Source: an uncultured bacterium (GTDB taxonomy: Bacteria > Verrucomicrobiota > Kiritimatiellia > CAIKKV01 > CAITUY01). From it: 19,806 nt of DNA. The first letter of the stretch is position 1. Each line of letters starts with the position of its first letter. A program made the position numbers and the translations under genes. The stretch is from the NCBI GenBank assembly GCA_903934155.1, contig CAIZMS010000407.1:1-19806 (forward strand), written 5' to 3'. Positions 7,477 to 16,574 of the stretch are shown here, in pieces. The notes under the pieces were generated by a model that did not search any database, was not told the DNA's origin, and saw nothing but the letters and a program-made list of their open reading frames with translations.

Positions 7477-10116
7477 TCATTCGCTGCTGATCTTGTAGAA
7501 CACATTCTGCCAGCCATTACTCATCGGCTCACCCCATTCCATCTGTCCGGATACTCCCGTAAAGACATGGCTGGTGACCCAGTAGGGAGCCATCAGGTCA
7601 TGACACCGAAGCACATAATTGGTCGCGTAGGCGGCCAGATTGGTGATGCTCAAGGACACGGCTCCTTTTAAAATCGACATCCCCTTCAAGGCCGTCTTAT
7701 GGGGCACGTTTCTGATGGTATAAGTATAGGTGTCTGGGGAACCCACGTTGACGACGGAACTTCCAGGAGCGAGCTTGAATACGATGGTTTTGTTTTTTGG
7801 AATCGAGTCACGGAACACCGTGAGTGGAATCAAATACGGCGCGGGCTCTTTGTTTTTATAAAAGTTGATCGCCCCCCGGTGCGATATATAGTCCACGCCA
7901 TATTCGGCAGTACTGCTCTCATCAATCATGTAGGAGAAGTACTGATCAACAGGCCAGTTGGTCATGCCGGCGGGTAGCGTCATGATCACGGGGATCGTGA
8001 GGGAACCCACCGTGTCGTCACTGCTGGCACCCGGGGCTGTAAAAGCCGCCCGGGGAATTTCCACATTCAGATTGGACACAAAGAAAGTGAGGTCAATGTC
8101 GCCCACAACCCGGTAAGGCTTCGGAAAATCTGACGAAATGACATAATTGGTGTCGGCGGAGGTCATCCTAAGCGTCACGAGCGAGCCGTCCGCCACGCTC
8201 AATTTACAGTTCCAATTTACTATTGGAACGCTTTGTGAACCATCGCTCACCCATAAATTGCTATCCGCTACGGGAGCCCCTGACACCCAGCATGTGACCG
8301 TTCGTGTCTGCAGGATGCACGTGAAGGTCACGCCGGAAATATTGCCGCCCCCCACCCAAACATTACCCCCGGAGTAATTACAATTGAACGAATACCCCTT
8401 GTACATGACAACCAGCGTATAGGTGAAATTGGTTCTCGGTATGGCAATCTGGAATTTTCCATCTGAAGCAGTCGCACTCGAACCTGCAAAGTTCGTTCCA
8501 CCGTAAGTTCCCACCTGCAGAAAATTATTGACGATAGCTCCCTCCAGCGGTTGGCTAAACTCATCCAACACCACACCGCTAATCGTAATGGGGGTGGCGA
8601 TGCCATTGGTCACCGTCACTTTGGCGGAAACGGTCCGGGTGTGACCCTTCATGTCAGAGACCGTGCAACGCACGAAATTGACGCCGTTCTGACTCCAGAC
8701 ATGGGCGCCATTCGTCGCAACCCGGGCGTCGGCATTCACCCCACCGAAGTCGGATCCCCCGGATGTCGTATTGTCGTCAAATTCCCAGTAATAAGACAGA
8801 GGATCTCCATCGGGATCTAAAGCTAATGCGGTGAAGGTCTGCTGGACGCCTGCGGAAAGGGACAGGTTGGTCGGAAAAAGAGACAGTGCGGGAGCCTGAT
8901 TACCAGGAAAGTCCCCGAAATTGACCACCACATCCAGTGATTCGGGGGTGGTGCCGCCTTTCCGGATTGGCGTCACATGGATACCGGCCTCAGCATCAGT
9001 GTAGGTGCGCCCGATCTGGAGTTGAGCATCATGCATGGTGGCATGAACCGTGCCGGTCGGGCCGCGACTTCCGGGAGTCATGTCCCACAACATCGTGGTT
9101 CCGCTGGTGGCCCGCATCGACTCGCCACCATAATGGACTTCAAGGCCATTCAGGGACCACTTGGAGTCGGGTAAATTGGTGATCGCCTGCCGGAAATTAA
9201 ACCAATAGGTGTAACTCGAATCCCGGGCAATCCTCATGGCGTAGTATTTTCCGGCCTCCACCGAACCCTGGTCAAACGCATGGATCCGGTAGGTACCCGA
9301 CGTCCCGGGAGTGCTGATGTTGTTGGTGGTCAACCAGCCCAGTTGATATTTACAATAAGCATCGGCATCCCGGTTGGGTGGCGGCGATGCCGTATAGGTG
9401 TTTGGCTTGTAGCCCATAAGGGAATAGACATCGCCATAGACGCTAGTGAAGAAAGAACCAGATTTAACAGGCGAATAGCCTGTGGCGCGAGATATCCCAT
9501 TGGCATGCTGAAGCCCCAGGCAATGGCAGAATTCATGGGGCAACGCATTGAAGTTAAAGGCAAGAACGGTCCGCCCACCATCAGAAGCGGCCCCGGACAT
9601 AGTGGTGTTATATCCGCCGGCAATGAGATCCAGATCATAGTTGGCGCTCTCATACAGGGCCGCCATACCGTTGGTTAGACCCATCGCCCAGGCTTTTGCA
9701 CGCGCATCGTCGGCCAGCGACCCTTGGGCTCCCCAGTCTGTCTTTTTTGGCATGGATGTACCGGGAATGGTATTTGTGTAGTAACTTACAGGAACCCCCA
9801 GATCAACTTCCGGAAGGATGGTGAACTCCAACGAGTACTGGCCGTAGGACTGCCTGATGAAAAACTCATTGATCTCGGCGGGCGTGGTTCCATTAATAAA
9901 GTTATCCCAGCCCGAGAACCCATTGGCATCAGGCACATTGGTCGGGCCGCCTGCATCCGTAAAACGAACGGGAATGACGAGAACTCTTTTGTGCCCCTTC
10001 GTCCAGTTCGCTACCGGGCCTTGCCCCCATCCGTTCAGAGAACTCAGCCCCATGACCATCGCCACGATCAGCAAAACAAAATATCTCGTCCGCTTAATGA
10101 TCCGTGGCATGTTCAT
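7477..10116 (-). CDS. Secreted M6-type metalloprotease with PKD and accessory domains
   Basis: A large exported protease of 879 residues from ATG 10116; an in-frame GTG at 10137 would add 7 residues. The later start places KRTRYF directly before a hydrophobic signal segment ending near GWGQG. Numbered from the GTG, the zinc motif is HEFCHCLGLQH (201-211) with E202 as catalytic base, and YSLMGY (238-243) is the metzincin Met-turn. This fits the immune-inhibitor-A-like M6 family. Downstream come a PKD-like domain (about 414-512, DPDGDPLSYYWEFDD), a carboxypeptidase-regulatory-like beta sandwich (about 517-610), a Calx-beta-like region (about 700-812) and a C-terminal beta domain ending in NGWQNVFYKISSE. 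The terminal part resembles C-terminal domains of secreted PVC proteins and may aid export or attachment. The substrate is unknown, and it appears monocistronic or coupled to the gene upstream. Confidence 0.88.
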   Translation of the reverse strand: MNMPRIIKRTRYFVLLIVAMVMGLSSLNGWGQGPVANWTKGHKRVLVIPVRFTDAGGPTNVPDANGFSGWDNFINGTTPAEINEFFIRQSYGQYSLEFTILPEVDLGVPVSYYTNTIPGTSMPKKTDWGAQGSLADDARAKAWAMGLTNGMAALYESANYDLDLIAGGYNTTMSGAASDGGRTVLAFNFNALPHEFCHCLGLQHANGISRATGYSPVKSGSFFTSVYGDVYSLMGYKPNTYTASPPPNRDADAYCKYQLGWLTTNNISTPGTSGTYRIHAFDQGSVEAGKYYAMRIARDSSYTYWFNFRQAITNLPDSKWSLNGLEVHYGGESMRATSGTTMLWDMTPGSRGPTGTVHATMHDAQLQIGRTYTDAEAGIHVTPIRKGGTTPESLDVVVNFGDFPGNQAPALSLFPTNLSLSAGVQQTFTALALDPDGDPLSYYWEFDDNTTSGGSDFGGVNADARVATNGAHVWSQNGVNFVRCTVSDMKGHTRTVSAKVTVTNGIATPITISGVVLDEFSQPLEGAIVNNFLQVGTYGGTNFAGSSATASDGKFQIAIPRTNFTYTLVVMYKGYSFNCNYSGGNVWVGGGNISGVTFTCILQTRTVTCWVSGAPVADSNLWVSDGSQSVPIVNWNCKLSVADGSLVTLRMTSADTNYVISSDFPKPYRVVGDIDLTFFVSNLNVEIPRAAFTAPGASSDDTVGSLTIPVIMTLPAGMTNWPVDQYFSYMIDESSTAEYGVDYISHRGAINFYKNKEPAPYLIPLTVFRDSIPKNKTIVFKLAPGSSVVNVGSPDTYTYTIRNVPHKTALKGMSILKGAVSLSITNLAAYATNYVLRCHDLMAPYWVTSHVFTGVSGQMEWGEPMSNGWQNVFYKISSE

Positions 10117-10168
10117 CGCTGCACTTTCAACAAGCACAACGCATGCCAGATTTCCCTTTACAACAGAA

Positions 10169-11029
10169 TCACATGGATTGTTTGGAAATCATGCGATAAA
10201 GAACCGAGAAGTCTTCCTCGCCCCATCCGGTTTTCATGGCCTCTGAGAAAATCTCCTTAAGCCGTTCGGTCAAGGGGCAAGCGGTTTTAAGCGCAGCGGC
10301 CCGTTCCAGGGCGAGGCGGACATCCTTATCCATGTGCTTAAGAGAGAAATGCGTGGAATAGTCGCCGACCAGCATTTTTTCGAGCTTCATATCGGCCAGC
10401 ACGGAGTACCCCGCATTCATCTTGTAGGCCTCAATGAAGGTGGCCATGTCCAATCCGGCCTTCCCCGCAAATACAAGCCCCTCGGTCATGGCCTCCATAA
10501 GATTGGCCAGCATCATGTTCATAATCAACTTGGCATCGGCGGCCGTTCCGACAGCCCCGAAATGAAAACACTTCTGACCGATCTGGAGAAGTAACGGCTG
10601 CATGCGGGCCACCAAATCCTTGTCGCCGCCCACATAGAACACGAGCTTGCCCGCCTCCGCACCGCCCTTGCTTCCGGTAAAGGGAACCTCTAGAAATTCG
10701 CCGCCGGCACCTTGAATCTGGCGAGCCGCACGCTGGTTATCAGCAGGCCCGACGGTACTGGCATTCATGATGACTTTCCCCTTGAGCGAAACCCGGGCGA
10801 GTCCCTCCGGGCCTTCCGTCACGGAAATCAAGGCGGGCGGATCGGCGACAACGACCATGATCACCTCCGACTCCGCAGCCACGGCAGCGGGCGAATCCAC
10901 GAGGGGAAAGCCTGCATCCTTCGCACGGGACACAGTACGGTTCCACCCGACGACACGATGCCCTGCCTTCTGCCACCCCTGCCCCATGCGGGATCCGATA
11001 ATTCCGCAACCGATGATGCCGATATTCAT
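10169..11029 (-). CDS. NAD(P)-dependent beta-hydroxyacid dehydrogenase family (HIBADH/GLYR-like)
   Basis: A 286-residue oxidoreductase matching 3-hydroxyisobutyrate dehydrogenase, tartronate semialdehyde reductase and glyoxylate/succinic semialdehyde reductase in length and layout. The Rossmann motif GIIGCGIIGSRMG opens the protein, and WNRT after the second strand (an Arg/Thr pair) leans towards NADP. The substrate loop FTGSKGGAEAGKLVFYVGG is in place, and the catalytic lysine sits in AKLIMNM. The all-alpha C-terminal domain completes the fold. A GGGG stretch precedes the ATG at 11029. The substrate is not determined; the GSKGGAEAG loop (rather than SGG) is seen in GLYR-type reductases. It is transcribed towards the protease about 50 bases away and diverges from the PAS-SpoIIE gene. 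Confidence 0.9.
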   Translation of the reverse strand: MNIGIIGCGIIGSRMGQGWQKAGHRVVGWNRTVSRAKDAGFPLVDSPAAVAAESEVIMVVVADPPALISVTEGPEGLARVSLKGKVIMNASTVGPADNQRAARQIQGAGGEFLEVPFTGSKGGAEAGKLVFYVGGDKDLVARMQPLLLQIGQKCFHFGAVGTAADAKLIMNMMLANLMEAMTEGLVFAGKAGLDMATFIEAYKMNAGYSVLADMKLEKMLVGDYSTHFSLKHMDKDVRLALERAAALKTACPLTERLKEIFSEAMKTGWGEEDFSVLYRMISKQSM

Positions 11030-11228
11030 GATTCAAACCCCGGAAAATATGTTTTTTTATCGTGTTTACGAACGCCCCGAAAATGTACTACCACAGTCAA
11101 TCTCTTGTCCACAGGGCGTTTCACCCCCACCACGCCTGTGCCGGGATTTTGTCTCCCCGGCTTCAGGCGCGGCCGCCTTGCGTTGCATTGAAAATCTGTT
11201 AAATTACCCCTGTCTGGGAGGTGTCCGA

Positions 11229-12350
11229 ATGAAAAGATCGTTTTCATGCTTATCGGTTCAACGCTTAGGCGCTCCTGAAATCCTCAATGCGATGGGAGAC
11301 GGGGTTTACGTCACCAACCTCAGTCGAAAAATTCTATTCTGGAATAAGGCCGCTGAACGGATTACCGGATGGAGTGCGGATGAGGTGGTGGGCCGCAGTT
11401 GTTTCGATAACATCCTGATCCATATCGACAAGGACGGTCACAAGTTATGTGGCGAGGAGTATTGCCCTCTGCACCGTTGCATCATTACAGGACAGGCCAG
11501 TGAGCAGCCCCTGCTTGTCTACGCCCAGAACCGCGCGGGGAAACGTGTTCCCGTGGAGGTCTCGGTGTCGCCAATCCTTAATCCTTCAGGCCGGATCCTG
11601 GGTGGAATTGAAGTATTCCGGGATCTCACCGCCGGCTTCGAGGATCTGGTTCGCGCCAAAATGATCCAAAGCTCCGCGATGAACACCGATATTCCGACTG
11701 ATCCACGAGTGTCCTTTGACATCCGATATACCCCCAGCGATATCGTGGGAGGCGATTTTTACCGAATTGAACGCCTCAGGAAGGATCTTTACGGCATTCT
11801 GATTGCGGATGTCATGGGGCACGGCGTGGCGGCGGCTCTGTACACCATGCAGTTACGTTCCCTTTGGGAAGATTGGAAAAGCGAATTGGTCTCACCCCGT
11901 CGCTTTCTGACTCATCTCAACCGGAGCCTGTACACCCTGGCAGGCGGAGCGGGCTATTTCGCCACGGCGATCTACGGCACCTTCAACTCCAAAACAGGGT
12001 GTTTCCGATACATCCGGGCAGGCCATCCCGCCCCGCTGCTGCTTAAATCCGGCGGCAAAGCCCATCCCATGGGCGAGGCGCAGACGGCTCTGGGATTACT
12101 GGAATCCTTTGACTATTCCGAAGAAAAATTGTGCTTGGACAAAGGCGACCGGTTATTACTTTACACCGATGGGGCCGTAGAAGTCATGAACACTCAGGGA
12201 GAAGAACTGGGAGAGGATGGCCTCATCTATTTACTGAACGGCCTGTCATCGCCCTCCGTCGTTGAGCTGGAGGAAAAAATCGTCACCTACAGCACCAGCA
12301 TTCATCTTCCGGATGATCTCACCCTTCTGAGCGTCGCCCGAACATCCTGA
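11229..12350 (+). CDS. PAS domain-SpoIIE/PP2C-type serine phosphatase
   Basis: A cytoplasmic signalling protein of 373 residues. A PAS sensor spans about 14-135 and includes an unusual cysteine cluster at C74, C79 and C84 (LCGEEYCPLHRC). A SpoIIE-type PP2C phosphatase follows (about 150-372) with metal-binding acidic motifs GGDFY (174-178), DVMGHG (194-199), YTDG (312-315) and PDDLT (361-365). Such enzymes usually dephosphorylate anti-anti-sigma STAS proteins in partner-switching. No STAS or anti-sigma partner is in the window. The start at 11229 is set by GGGAGG about 8 bases upstream; the longer in-frame reading back to 10767 runs over the neighbouring reductase gene and is not real. Confidence 0.92.
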   Translation: MKRSFSCLSVQRLGAPEILNAMGDGVYVTNLSRKILFWNKAAERITGWSADEVVGRSCFDNILIHIDKDGHKLCGEEYCPLHRCIITGQASEQPLLVYAQNRAGKRVPVEVSVSPILNPSGRILGGIEVFRDLTAGFEDLVRAKMIQSSAMNTDIPTDPRVSFDIRYTPSDIVGGDFYRIERLRKDLYGILIADVMGHGVAAALYTMQLRSLWEDWKSELVSPRRFLTHLNRSLYTLAGGAGYFATAIYGTFNSKTGCFRYIRAGHPAPLLLKSGGKAHPMGEAQTALGLLESFDYSEEKLCLDKGDRLLLYTDGAVEVMNTQGEELGEDGLIYLLNGLSSPSVVELEEKIVTYSTSIHLPDDLTLLSVARTS

Positions 12351-12395
12351 AACAGAAGCCATTGCCTCAGCCAGGAAGAGAGAGCGCTCCGGCAA

Positions 12396-12821
12396 TCAGG
12401 GCTTTTCTCGCACGAATGCGATTTCATAGGTCTGTCCCGCAATGGGCTGATAATACAAACCAACAAGTTGATCCAGCTCCGCCTGGTAGGTCAATGTATA
12501 GGTCGCGCCGGGATAATTCACATCCCTGAGCTCAATGAAGACCTTGGTGTCCGTGTTATCCCGGGACGCCTGTGCCTTGGCCACATGAATCGGATTCGGA
12601 TTGAAATAGGCGGCGATCATGACGCCGGCGACATCGACGGACTTGATGTCCAGAACATATCCGCCATCCGGTCGCAACCACTTGCCGATCAGCTTCGAGT
12701 ACGACGGCGTGTTTGATTCGTTTGACCGCACCTTGCAACCTCCGAAAAATCCCACCGATGAGGCAATCATGGCGACAAGCACAACCGAGATACCACTCCT
12801 GATTCCGGCACCCCAAGTCAT
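12396..12821 (-). CDS. Small putative lipoprotein of unknown function
   Basis: From ATG 12821 the protein has 141 residues. It has one Arg, a hydrophobic segment (about 11-27) and a lipobox-like FFGGC with C29 as lipidation site. The mature part is a single small, probably beta-rich domain (GKWLRPDGGYVLDIKSV, then AAYFNPNPIHVAKA, then GLYYQPIAGQTYEIAFVR). I have a weak sense of it as a recurrent bacterial lipoprotein family but cannot name a function. The start is preferred over ATG 12848 because AAGGA lies 5 bases before it. It is convergent with the PAS-SpoIIE gene and divergent from the flavoprotein operon; the roughly 200 bases between the divergent starts hold no promoter I could identify with confidence. 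Confidence 0.75.
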   Translation of the reverse strand: MTWGAGIRSGISVVLVAMIASSVGFFGGCKVRSNESNTPSYSKLIGKWLRPDGGYVLDIKSVDVAGVMIAAYFNPNPIHVAKAQASRDNTDTKVFIELRDVNYPGATYTLTYQAELDQLVGLYYQPIAGQTYEIAFVREKP

Positions 12822-13027
12822 GTCCGTCCTTAAGTTTCTTGATTTCATCCGTTGCCCTTGCCTTTCCCTGATTATGCAGCAGTCGGCCTGAAATATAGCG
12901 AAATCCTGATCTATGGCGAGCGCTTAAGTCTGCGATTTTCAAGTCGGCAGGATGTGCTTCATTTCGAAAACAGCCAAGCCCTGCGCCGCAGAAACGCCCC
13001 CGTTTAGCTTGTTTTTCGATTCTCACC

Positions 13028-15499
13028 ATGAGAGTCTCTGATTTTTATCACATGATTATGGATCGTCCAACCCATTGCGATGTCGTCATCATCGGGGGAG
13101 GCATTGCTGGGTTAACCGCTGCCGCCCTGCTGTCAAAGGCCGGTCTCCGCGTCGAGCTTTTCGAAACGGAGCCGCAGGCGGGGGGCTGTCTGGCCGCGTT
13201 TCACCGCAAGGGATTCACGTTTGACACCTCCATCGAATGGCTGAACCAATGCCGACCAGGCGGTTTCCTCGCCCGCATCCACCACTTCATCGGCGACGAC
13301 GGCCCGCACTATGTCCCGCTCCAGCGGATCCATCGCTATAAGGACACCGCCCACAATTATCTCCTCACTTCAAACCCCCGGGAATTCCGGGATCACCTGA
13401 TCCGGGATTTTCCGCATGAAACGAAGGGCCTCCAGGAACTCTTCCGGGACGCCGAGCAGCTCGGCCGCCATATGCAATTCCTGGATAACCGCATGCGGTC
13501 GGTAAAAACCATGTCCTTCCGGGAACTCCTGCGCCACGGCCTCGCCATGACGCGCTGGGTGTGGCCCATCCGCCACGTGGTCTCAACCCCGGCCGCCAAG
13601 GGATTGACCCGTTATTTCAAGACCCGCGAGCTCCTGGACCTGTTTCACTCCGATGGCACCATGATGTCGGTCCTCGTCCCGCTGGGATTCGCCTTTACGG
13701 GTGATTTCCAAAAGCCGCCTGAGGGAGGCTGCGCCGTGCTGGTGAACTGGCTGTGCCGAAAAATCACCGTGAACGGCGGCCGGATCACCCTGAATCAACG
13801 TGTTCAGGAAGTTCTGGTCAATGCCTCTCAAGAAGCGACCGGAGTCCGGCTCACCACCGGTGATACCGTGCACGCCCGCTATGTCATCGCCGCCTGCGAT
13901 GTGGAGCAGCTCTTCACCACAATGCTTCCCGCCGCCAGCATCCCGGCCAAGACGCTTAAGCGCCTACGTCATGCCGATCTGTATTACTCCAGCTTCTCAA
14001 TCTATCTGGGACTGGATTGTCCTCCCGCTTCGCTCGGACTGGATGAGTCGCTCATCCGCCTGACAGATGCCTCCATTCCACTGGGAAATCGGGTCAATGG
14101 AGAAGCCCGATCCACTCTGATCAGCGTCCTAGCCCCCTCCCTCCGCGATCCCTCCCTGGCCCCCCCTGGAAAAGGAACCCTCCTCATTCAGTGCCCCGCC
14201 TACCTGATCCATCACAATCACTGGAACACGGGACCGAACCTGGAGCGAGGGGAACCCTATCACCGGTATAAGCAGGAGTTCACCGACATCATTCTCGACC
14301 GGGTCGAGCGCCTGCTGATCCCCGGCTTGCGGCACCATATCGAGGTCATGGAGGTGGCCACTCCGGTGACATTCCACCGCTATACCGGAAACCGTGGCGG
14401 ATCCATCATGGGACACAAGCCAACCAAAAAAAACATCCACGCCCGCCTCGCCAACCTGACAACACCCGTCAAGCGGCTGTTGCTGGGCGGGCAATGGGCG
14501 GAGTACGGGGGCGGAGTGCCCATGGCCACCAAAGCCGCCGTCAATTCGAGCCTCATGATCCTCAGGGAAATGCGCCCGGCCGTCTTCGCCGACTTGAAAA
14601 CGGTGGTGGATGGTACCGGGTTCACCCCGCTGACCATCGGCATCCCCCGAGCCCTGTATTATTTTTATTATCCTTCCCTCTTCGAAACTTTCTTCACCCG
14701 GCTCGGCCACATCCCCGTGCTCTCCGGCAACTCCACCCGCCACACGGTCGAGCAGGCCGCCCTGATCTCGGAATCGGAACATTGCCTGCCGATCAAACTG
14801 CTCGACGCCCACCTGGCCGAACTCGCCGGAAAAGTGGACCGGCTTTTCGTTCCACGTCTTCTCTCGGGCCTGAAGGGACACATCGCCTGCCCCAAACTCT
14901 CCGCCCTTCCCGATGTCGCCCAAGCCCAGTTCGGCGACCGCACCCGAATCCTGAGCCTGGACATCCATGAAGGCACAACGCCCCTGCGTGACTCCCTGCT
15001 GGAACTGGGCCGCCGCCTCGGCGCAGAGGACAGCCTGATCCGAACCGCCACCGAAGCCGCCCTGTCCGCTCTGGCCGAGGCACGCCGCCCTCCAACCCGA
15101 AAACCCGACCAAACAAAAAAAAGACTCCTGGTCATCAGCCATCCCTACAACCTCCATGACAAATACATTTCCGGCCCTATCCTGGCCACTTTGAAGCGAC
15201 TTGATGTGGATGTTGAATTGATGCCGTTTGACGGCGAGGACATCCCACCGGGCAACATCAAGTGGGATACCTGCGGAAAAATGATCCACCACCTCAAAAC
15301 GCTGGATCCAGCCGAGTGCGCCGCCGTGATCCAGCTCACCTCCTTCAATTGCGGGTGCGACTCCATTGTGATGGAATTCAACCGCGAAATCCTGAAGAAT
15401 AAGGGAATTCCCACCATGACATTCGTGGTGGACGAACACGCCGCACAGGCCGGAACGGATACCCGGTTGGAGGCGTTTGTGGATTCAACGAGATGGTAA
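13028..15499 (+). CDS. Fusion: CrtI-like FAD oxidoreductase + COG3580/DUF2229 (acyl-CoA dehydratase activase-related) domain
   Basis: One uninterrupted frame of 823 residues joins two families. Residues about 15-525 are a phytoene-desaturase/carotene-isomerase/retinol-saturase-type flavoprotein, with the FAD dinucleotide motif VVIIGGGIAGLTAAALLSKA (19-38), the GGCLAAF loop (52-58) and the C-terminal FAD signature GGQWAEYGGGVPMATKAA (487-504). Residues about 535-818 match the COG3580/DUF2229 component of acyl-CoA dehydratase activation systems: IGIPRALYYFYYP (537-549), SEHCLPIK (583-590, C586), C621, SFNCGCD (772-778, C775 and C777) and DEHAAQAGTDTRLEAF (802-817). Those cysteines are candidates for Fe-S ligation. 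It is the first gene of the cluster; start 13028 lacks a clear SD, and ATGs at 13052 and 13058 are alternatives. Reaction unknown. Confidence 0.88.
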   Translation: MRVSDFYHMIMDRPTHCDVVIIGGGIAGLTAAALLSKAGLRVELFETEPQAGGCLAAFHRKGFTFDTSIEWLNQCRPGGFLARIHHFIGDDGPHYVPLQRIHRYKDTAHNYLLTSNPREFRDHLIRDFPHETKGLQELFRDAEQLGRHMQFLDNRMRSVKTMSFRELLRHGLAMTRWVWPIRHVVSTPAAKGLTRYFKTRELLDLFHSDGTMMSVLVPLGFAFTGDFQKPPEGGCAVLVNWLCRKITVNGGRITLNQRVQEVLVNASQEATGVRLTTGDTVHARYVIAACDVEQLFTTMLPAASIPAKTLKRLRHADLYYSSFSIYLGLDCPPASLGLDESLIRLTDASIPLGNRVNGEARSTLISVLAPSLRDPSLAPPGKGTLLIQCPAYLIHHNHWNTGPNLERGEPYHRYKQEFTDIILDRVERLLIPGLRHHIEVMEVATPVTFHRYTGNRGGSIMGHKPTKKNIHARLANLTTPVKRLLLGGQWAEYGGGVPMATKAAVNSSLMILREMRPAVFADLKTVVDGTGFTPLTIGIPRALYYFYYPSLFETFFTRLGHIPVLSGNSTRHTVEQAALISESEHCLPIKLLDAHLAELAGKVDRLFVPRLLSGLKGHIACPKLSALPDVAQAQFGDRTRILSLDIHEGTTPLRDSLLELGRRLGAEDSLIRTATEAALSALAEARRPPTRKPDQTKKRLLVISHPYNLHDKYISGPILATLKRLDVDVELMPFDGEDIPPGNIKWDTCGKMIHHLKTLDPAECAAVIQLTSFNCGCDSIVMEFNREILKNKGIPTMTFVVDEHAAQAGTDTRLEAFVDSTRW

Positions 15500-15500
15500 C

Positions 15501-16574
15501 ATGACAGCCCTGGCCATACCCCCCTGGGGAAACTATTCCATTGCGCTGGCCGCCTCCGTGGAGTGCCTGCGGGTCACCCCGTGGAGCACCCGCAGCACCA
15601 CGCCTGAGATCATGAAACTCGGCGCGGAAGCCTCGCCCGAATTCAGCTGCCTGGCCTTCAAAGCCACCACCGGCTATTTCATCAAGGCGGCCATGGAGGG
15701 CGTGGAATACGGCGTCATGGTCAACAGCATGGGCACCTGCCGGCTCCGGTACTACCGGGAACTGCAGCAGAAAATCCTCAAGGATCGCGGGCTCAGCCTG
15801 TTCATCTTCGGGCTTGGCTATGACGGAATCAAACCGCCCCTGATCCGCCATTTTGACCCGACGATGGGCGACTTCCTCCGCTGCTCCGCCCGCGCCTTTT
15901 TCAAGGTCCACGCCGTGGACTCCATTGAAAAGCTGGCGTGGGAAACACGGGCTCGGGAACTTCACACGGGCGATACCACCCGCCTCATGAACGCCTGCCT
16001 CAAGGATCTGGACAACGCCCGGACCGTGCCCGCCATCCGGGCCGTGTCGCGGGGGGTCCCTGCACGCTTCCGAACTGTCCCCACCGATGCCGCCGCCAGA
16101 CCCCTGAAAATCGGACTTCTGGGCGAGGCTTCGATCCTGCGGGACAGCTATTTGAACCACAACCTGGAGGAAACCCTGGGCAGTCTGGGCGTCGAGGTTC
16201 GCAACTTTTTCCTGCTCGGAAATGAAATGGCAAAAATCTTCAACATCGGCCTCTGGAGCCCGGAGTCCCGCGGCGCCCTGACCCGGCTCGCACGCCCCTA
16301 TCTCAAGTCGCGGGTTGGCGGCCACGCCTTGGAATCGGTGGCCTACACCCTGCGCTGTGCCCGGGAGCAGTACGACGGGGTCATCCATGTCTCCCCCACC
16401 GGATGCATGCCGGAAATCAGCATCCGGCCGATCCTGCGGAAGATCAGCCAGGATCACTCCATCCCCATCCTCGAACTGTCATTTGACGAACACAGCAGCC
16501 ATGTCGGGGTCGTCACCCGGCTGGAAGCCTTTGCGGACATTCTACGGGAACGCAGAAAGCAGGCCTCATCATGA
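15501..16574 (+). CDS. COG3581-type acyl-CoA dehydratase activase-related protein
   Basis: A 357-residue protein resembling the COG3581 part of the large HgdC/D-like activase polypeptides, itself distantly like the Fe-S-binding dehydratase subunits. The C-terminal signature HVSPTGCMPEISIRPILRKI (296-315) and the DEHSSHVGVVTRLEAFADIL stretch (329-348) carry the match; the same DEH...TRLEAF ending occurs in the upstream fusion protein. Cysteines likely to matter are C50 (SCLAFKATTG), C80 (GTCRLRYY), C128 (RCSARAFF) and C302. The start at 15501 lies 1 base after the upstream stop; the in-frame GTG at 15477 would overlap it. The next gene overlaps by ATGA, so the three products are probably made together. 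Whether it binds a cluster or a substrate is not shown. Confidence 0.86.
   Translation: MTALAIPPWGNYSIALAASVECLRVTPWSTRSTTPEIMKLGAEASPEFSCLAFKATTGYFIKAAMEGVEYGVMVNSMGTCRLRYYRELQQKILKDRGLSLFIFGLGYDGIKPPLIRHFDPTMGDFLRCSARAFFKVHAVDSIEKLAWETRARELHTGDTTRLMNACLKDLDNARTVPAIRAVSRGVPARFRTVPTDAAARPLKIGLLGEASILRDSYLNHNLEETLGSLGVEVRNFFLLGNEMAKIFNIGLWSPESRGALTRLARPYLKSRVGGHALESVAYTLRCAREQYDGVIHVSPTGCMPEISIRPILRKISQDHSIPILELSFDEHSSHVGVVTRLEAFADILRERRKQASS

Noticed and set aside
11178..11205. Promoter TTGCGT/TAAATT before the PAS-SpoIIE gene
   Set aside because: Only partial matches to both hexamers in a short AT-richer stretch; not strong enough to report as a feature.
12361..12396. ATTGCC...GGCAAT inverted repeat between convergent genes as a terminator
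   Set aside because: The stem is only 6 bp with a 24-base loop and no U-run on either side, so terminator status is not supported.
13028..14600. Carotenoid biosynthesis cluster based on the CrtI-like domain
   Set aside because: No phytoene synthase, cyclase or other carotenoid gene is near, and the fusion to an activase-related domain argues against a plain pigment desaturase.
14129..15439. 436-codon open frame on the minus strand inside the flavoprotein fusion gene
   Set aside because: It is a shadow of the plus-strand gene: composition is Gly/Gln/Asp/Val-rich with no domain motif, while the plus frame carries clear family motifs throughout.
15477..15500. GTG at 15477 as start of the COG3581 gene
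   Set aside because: It would add 8 residues overlapping the fusion gene's end; ATG 15501 directly after the upstream stop better fits the compact operon.
15378..16457. 359-codon minus-strand frame over the COG3581 gene
   Set aside because: It lies opposite a gene with recognisable family motifs and has no motifs of its own; high GC makes such antisense frames common here.
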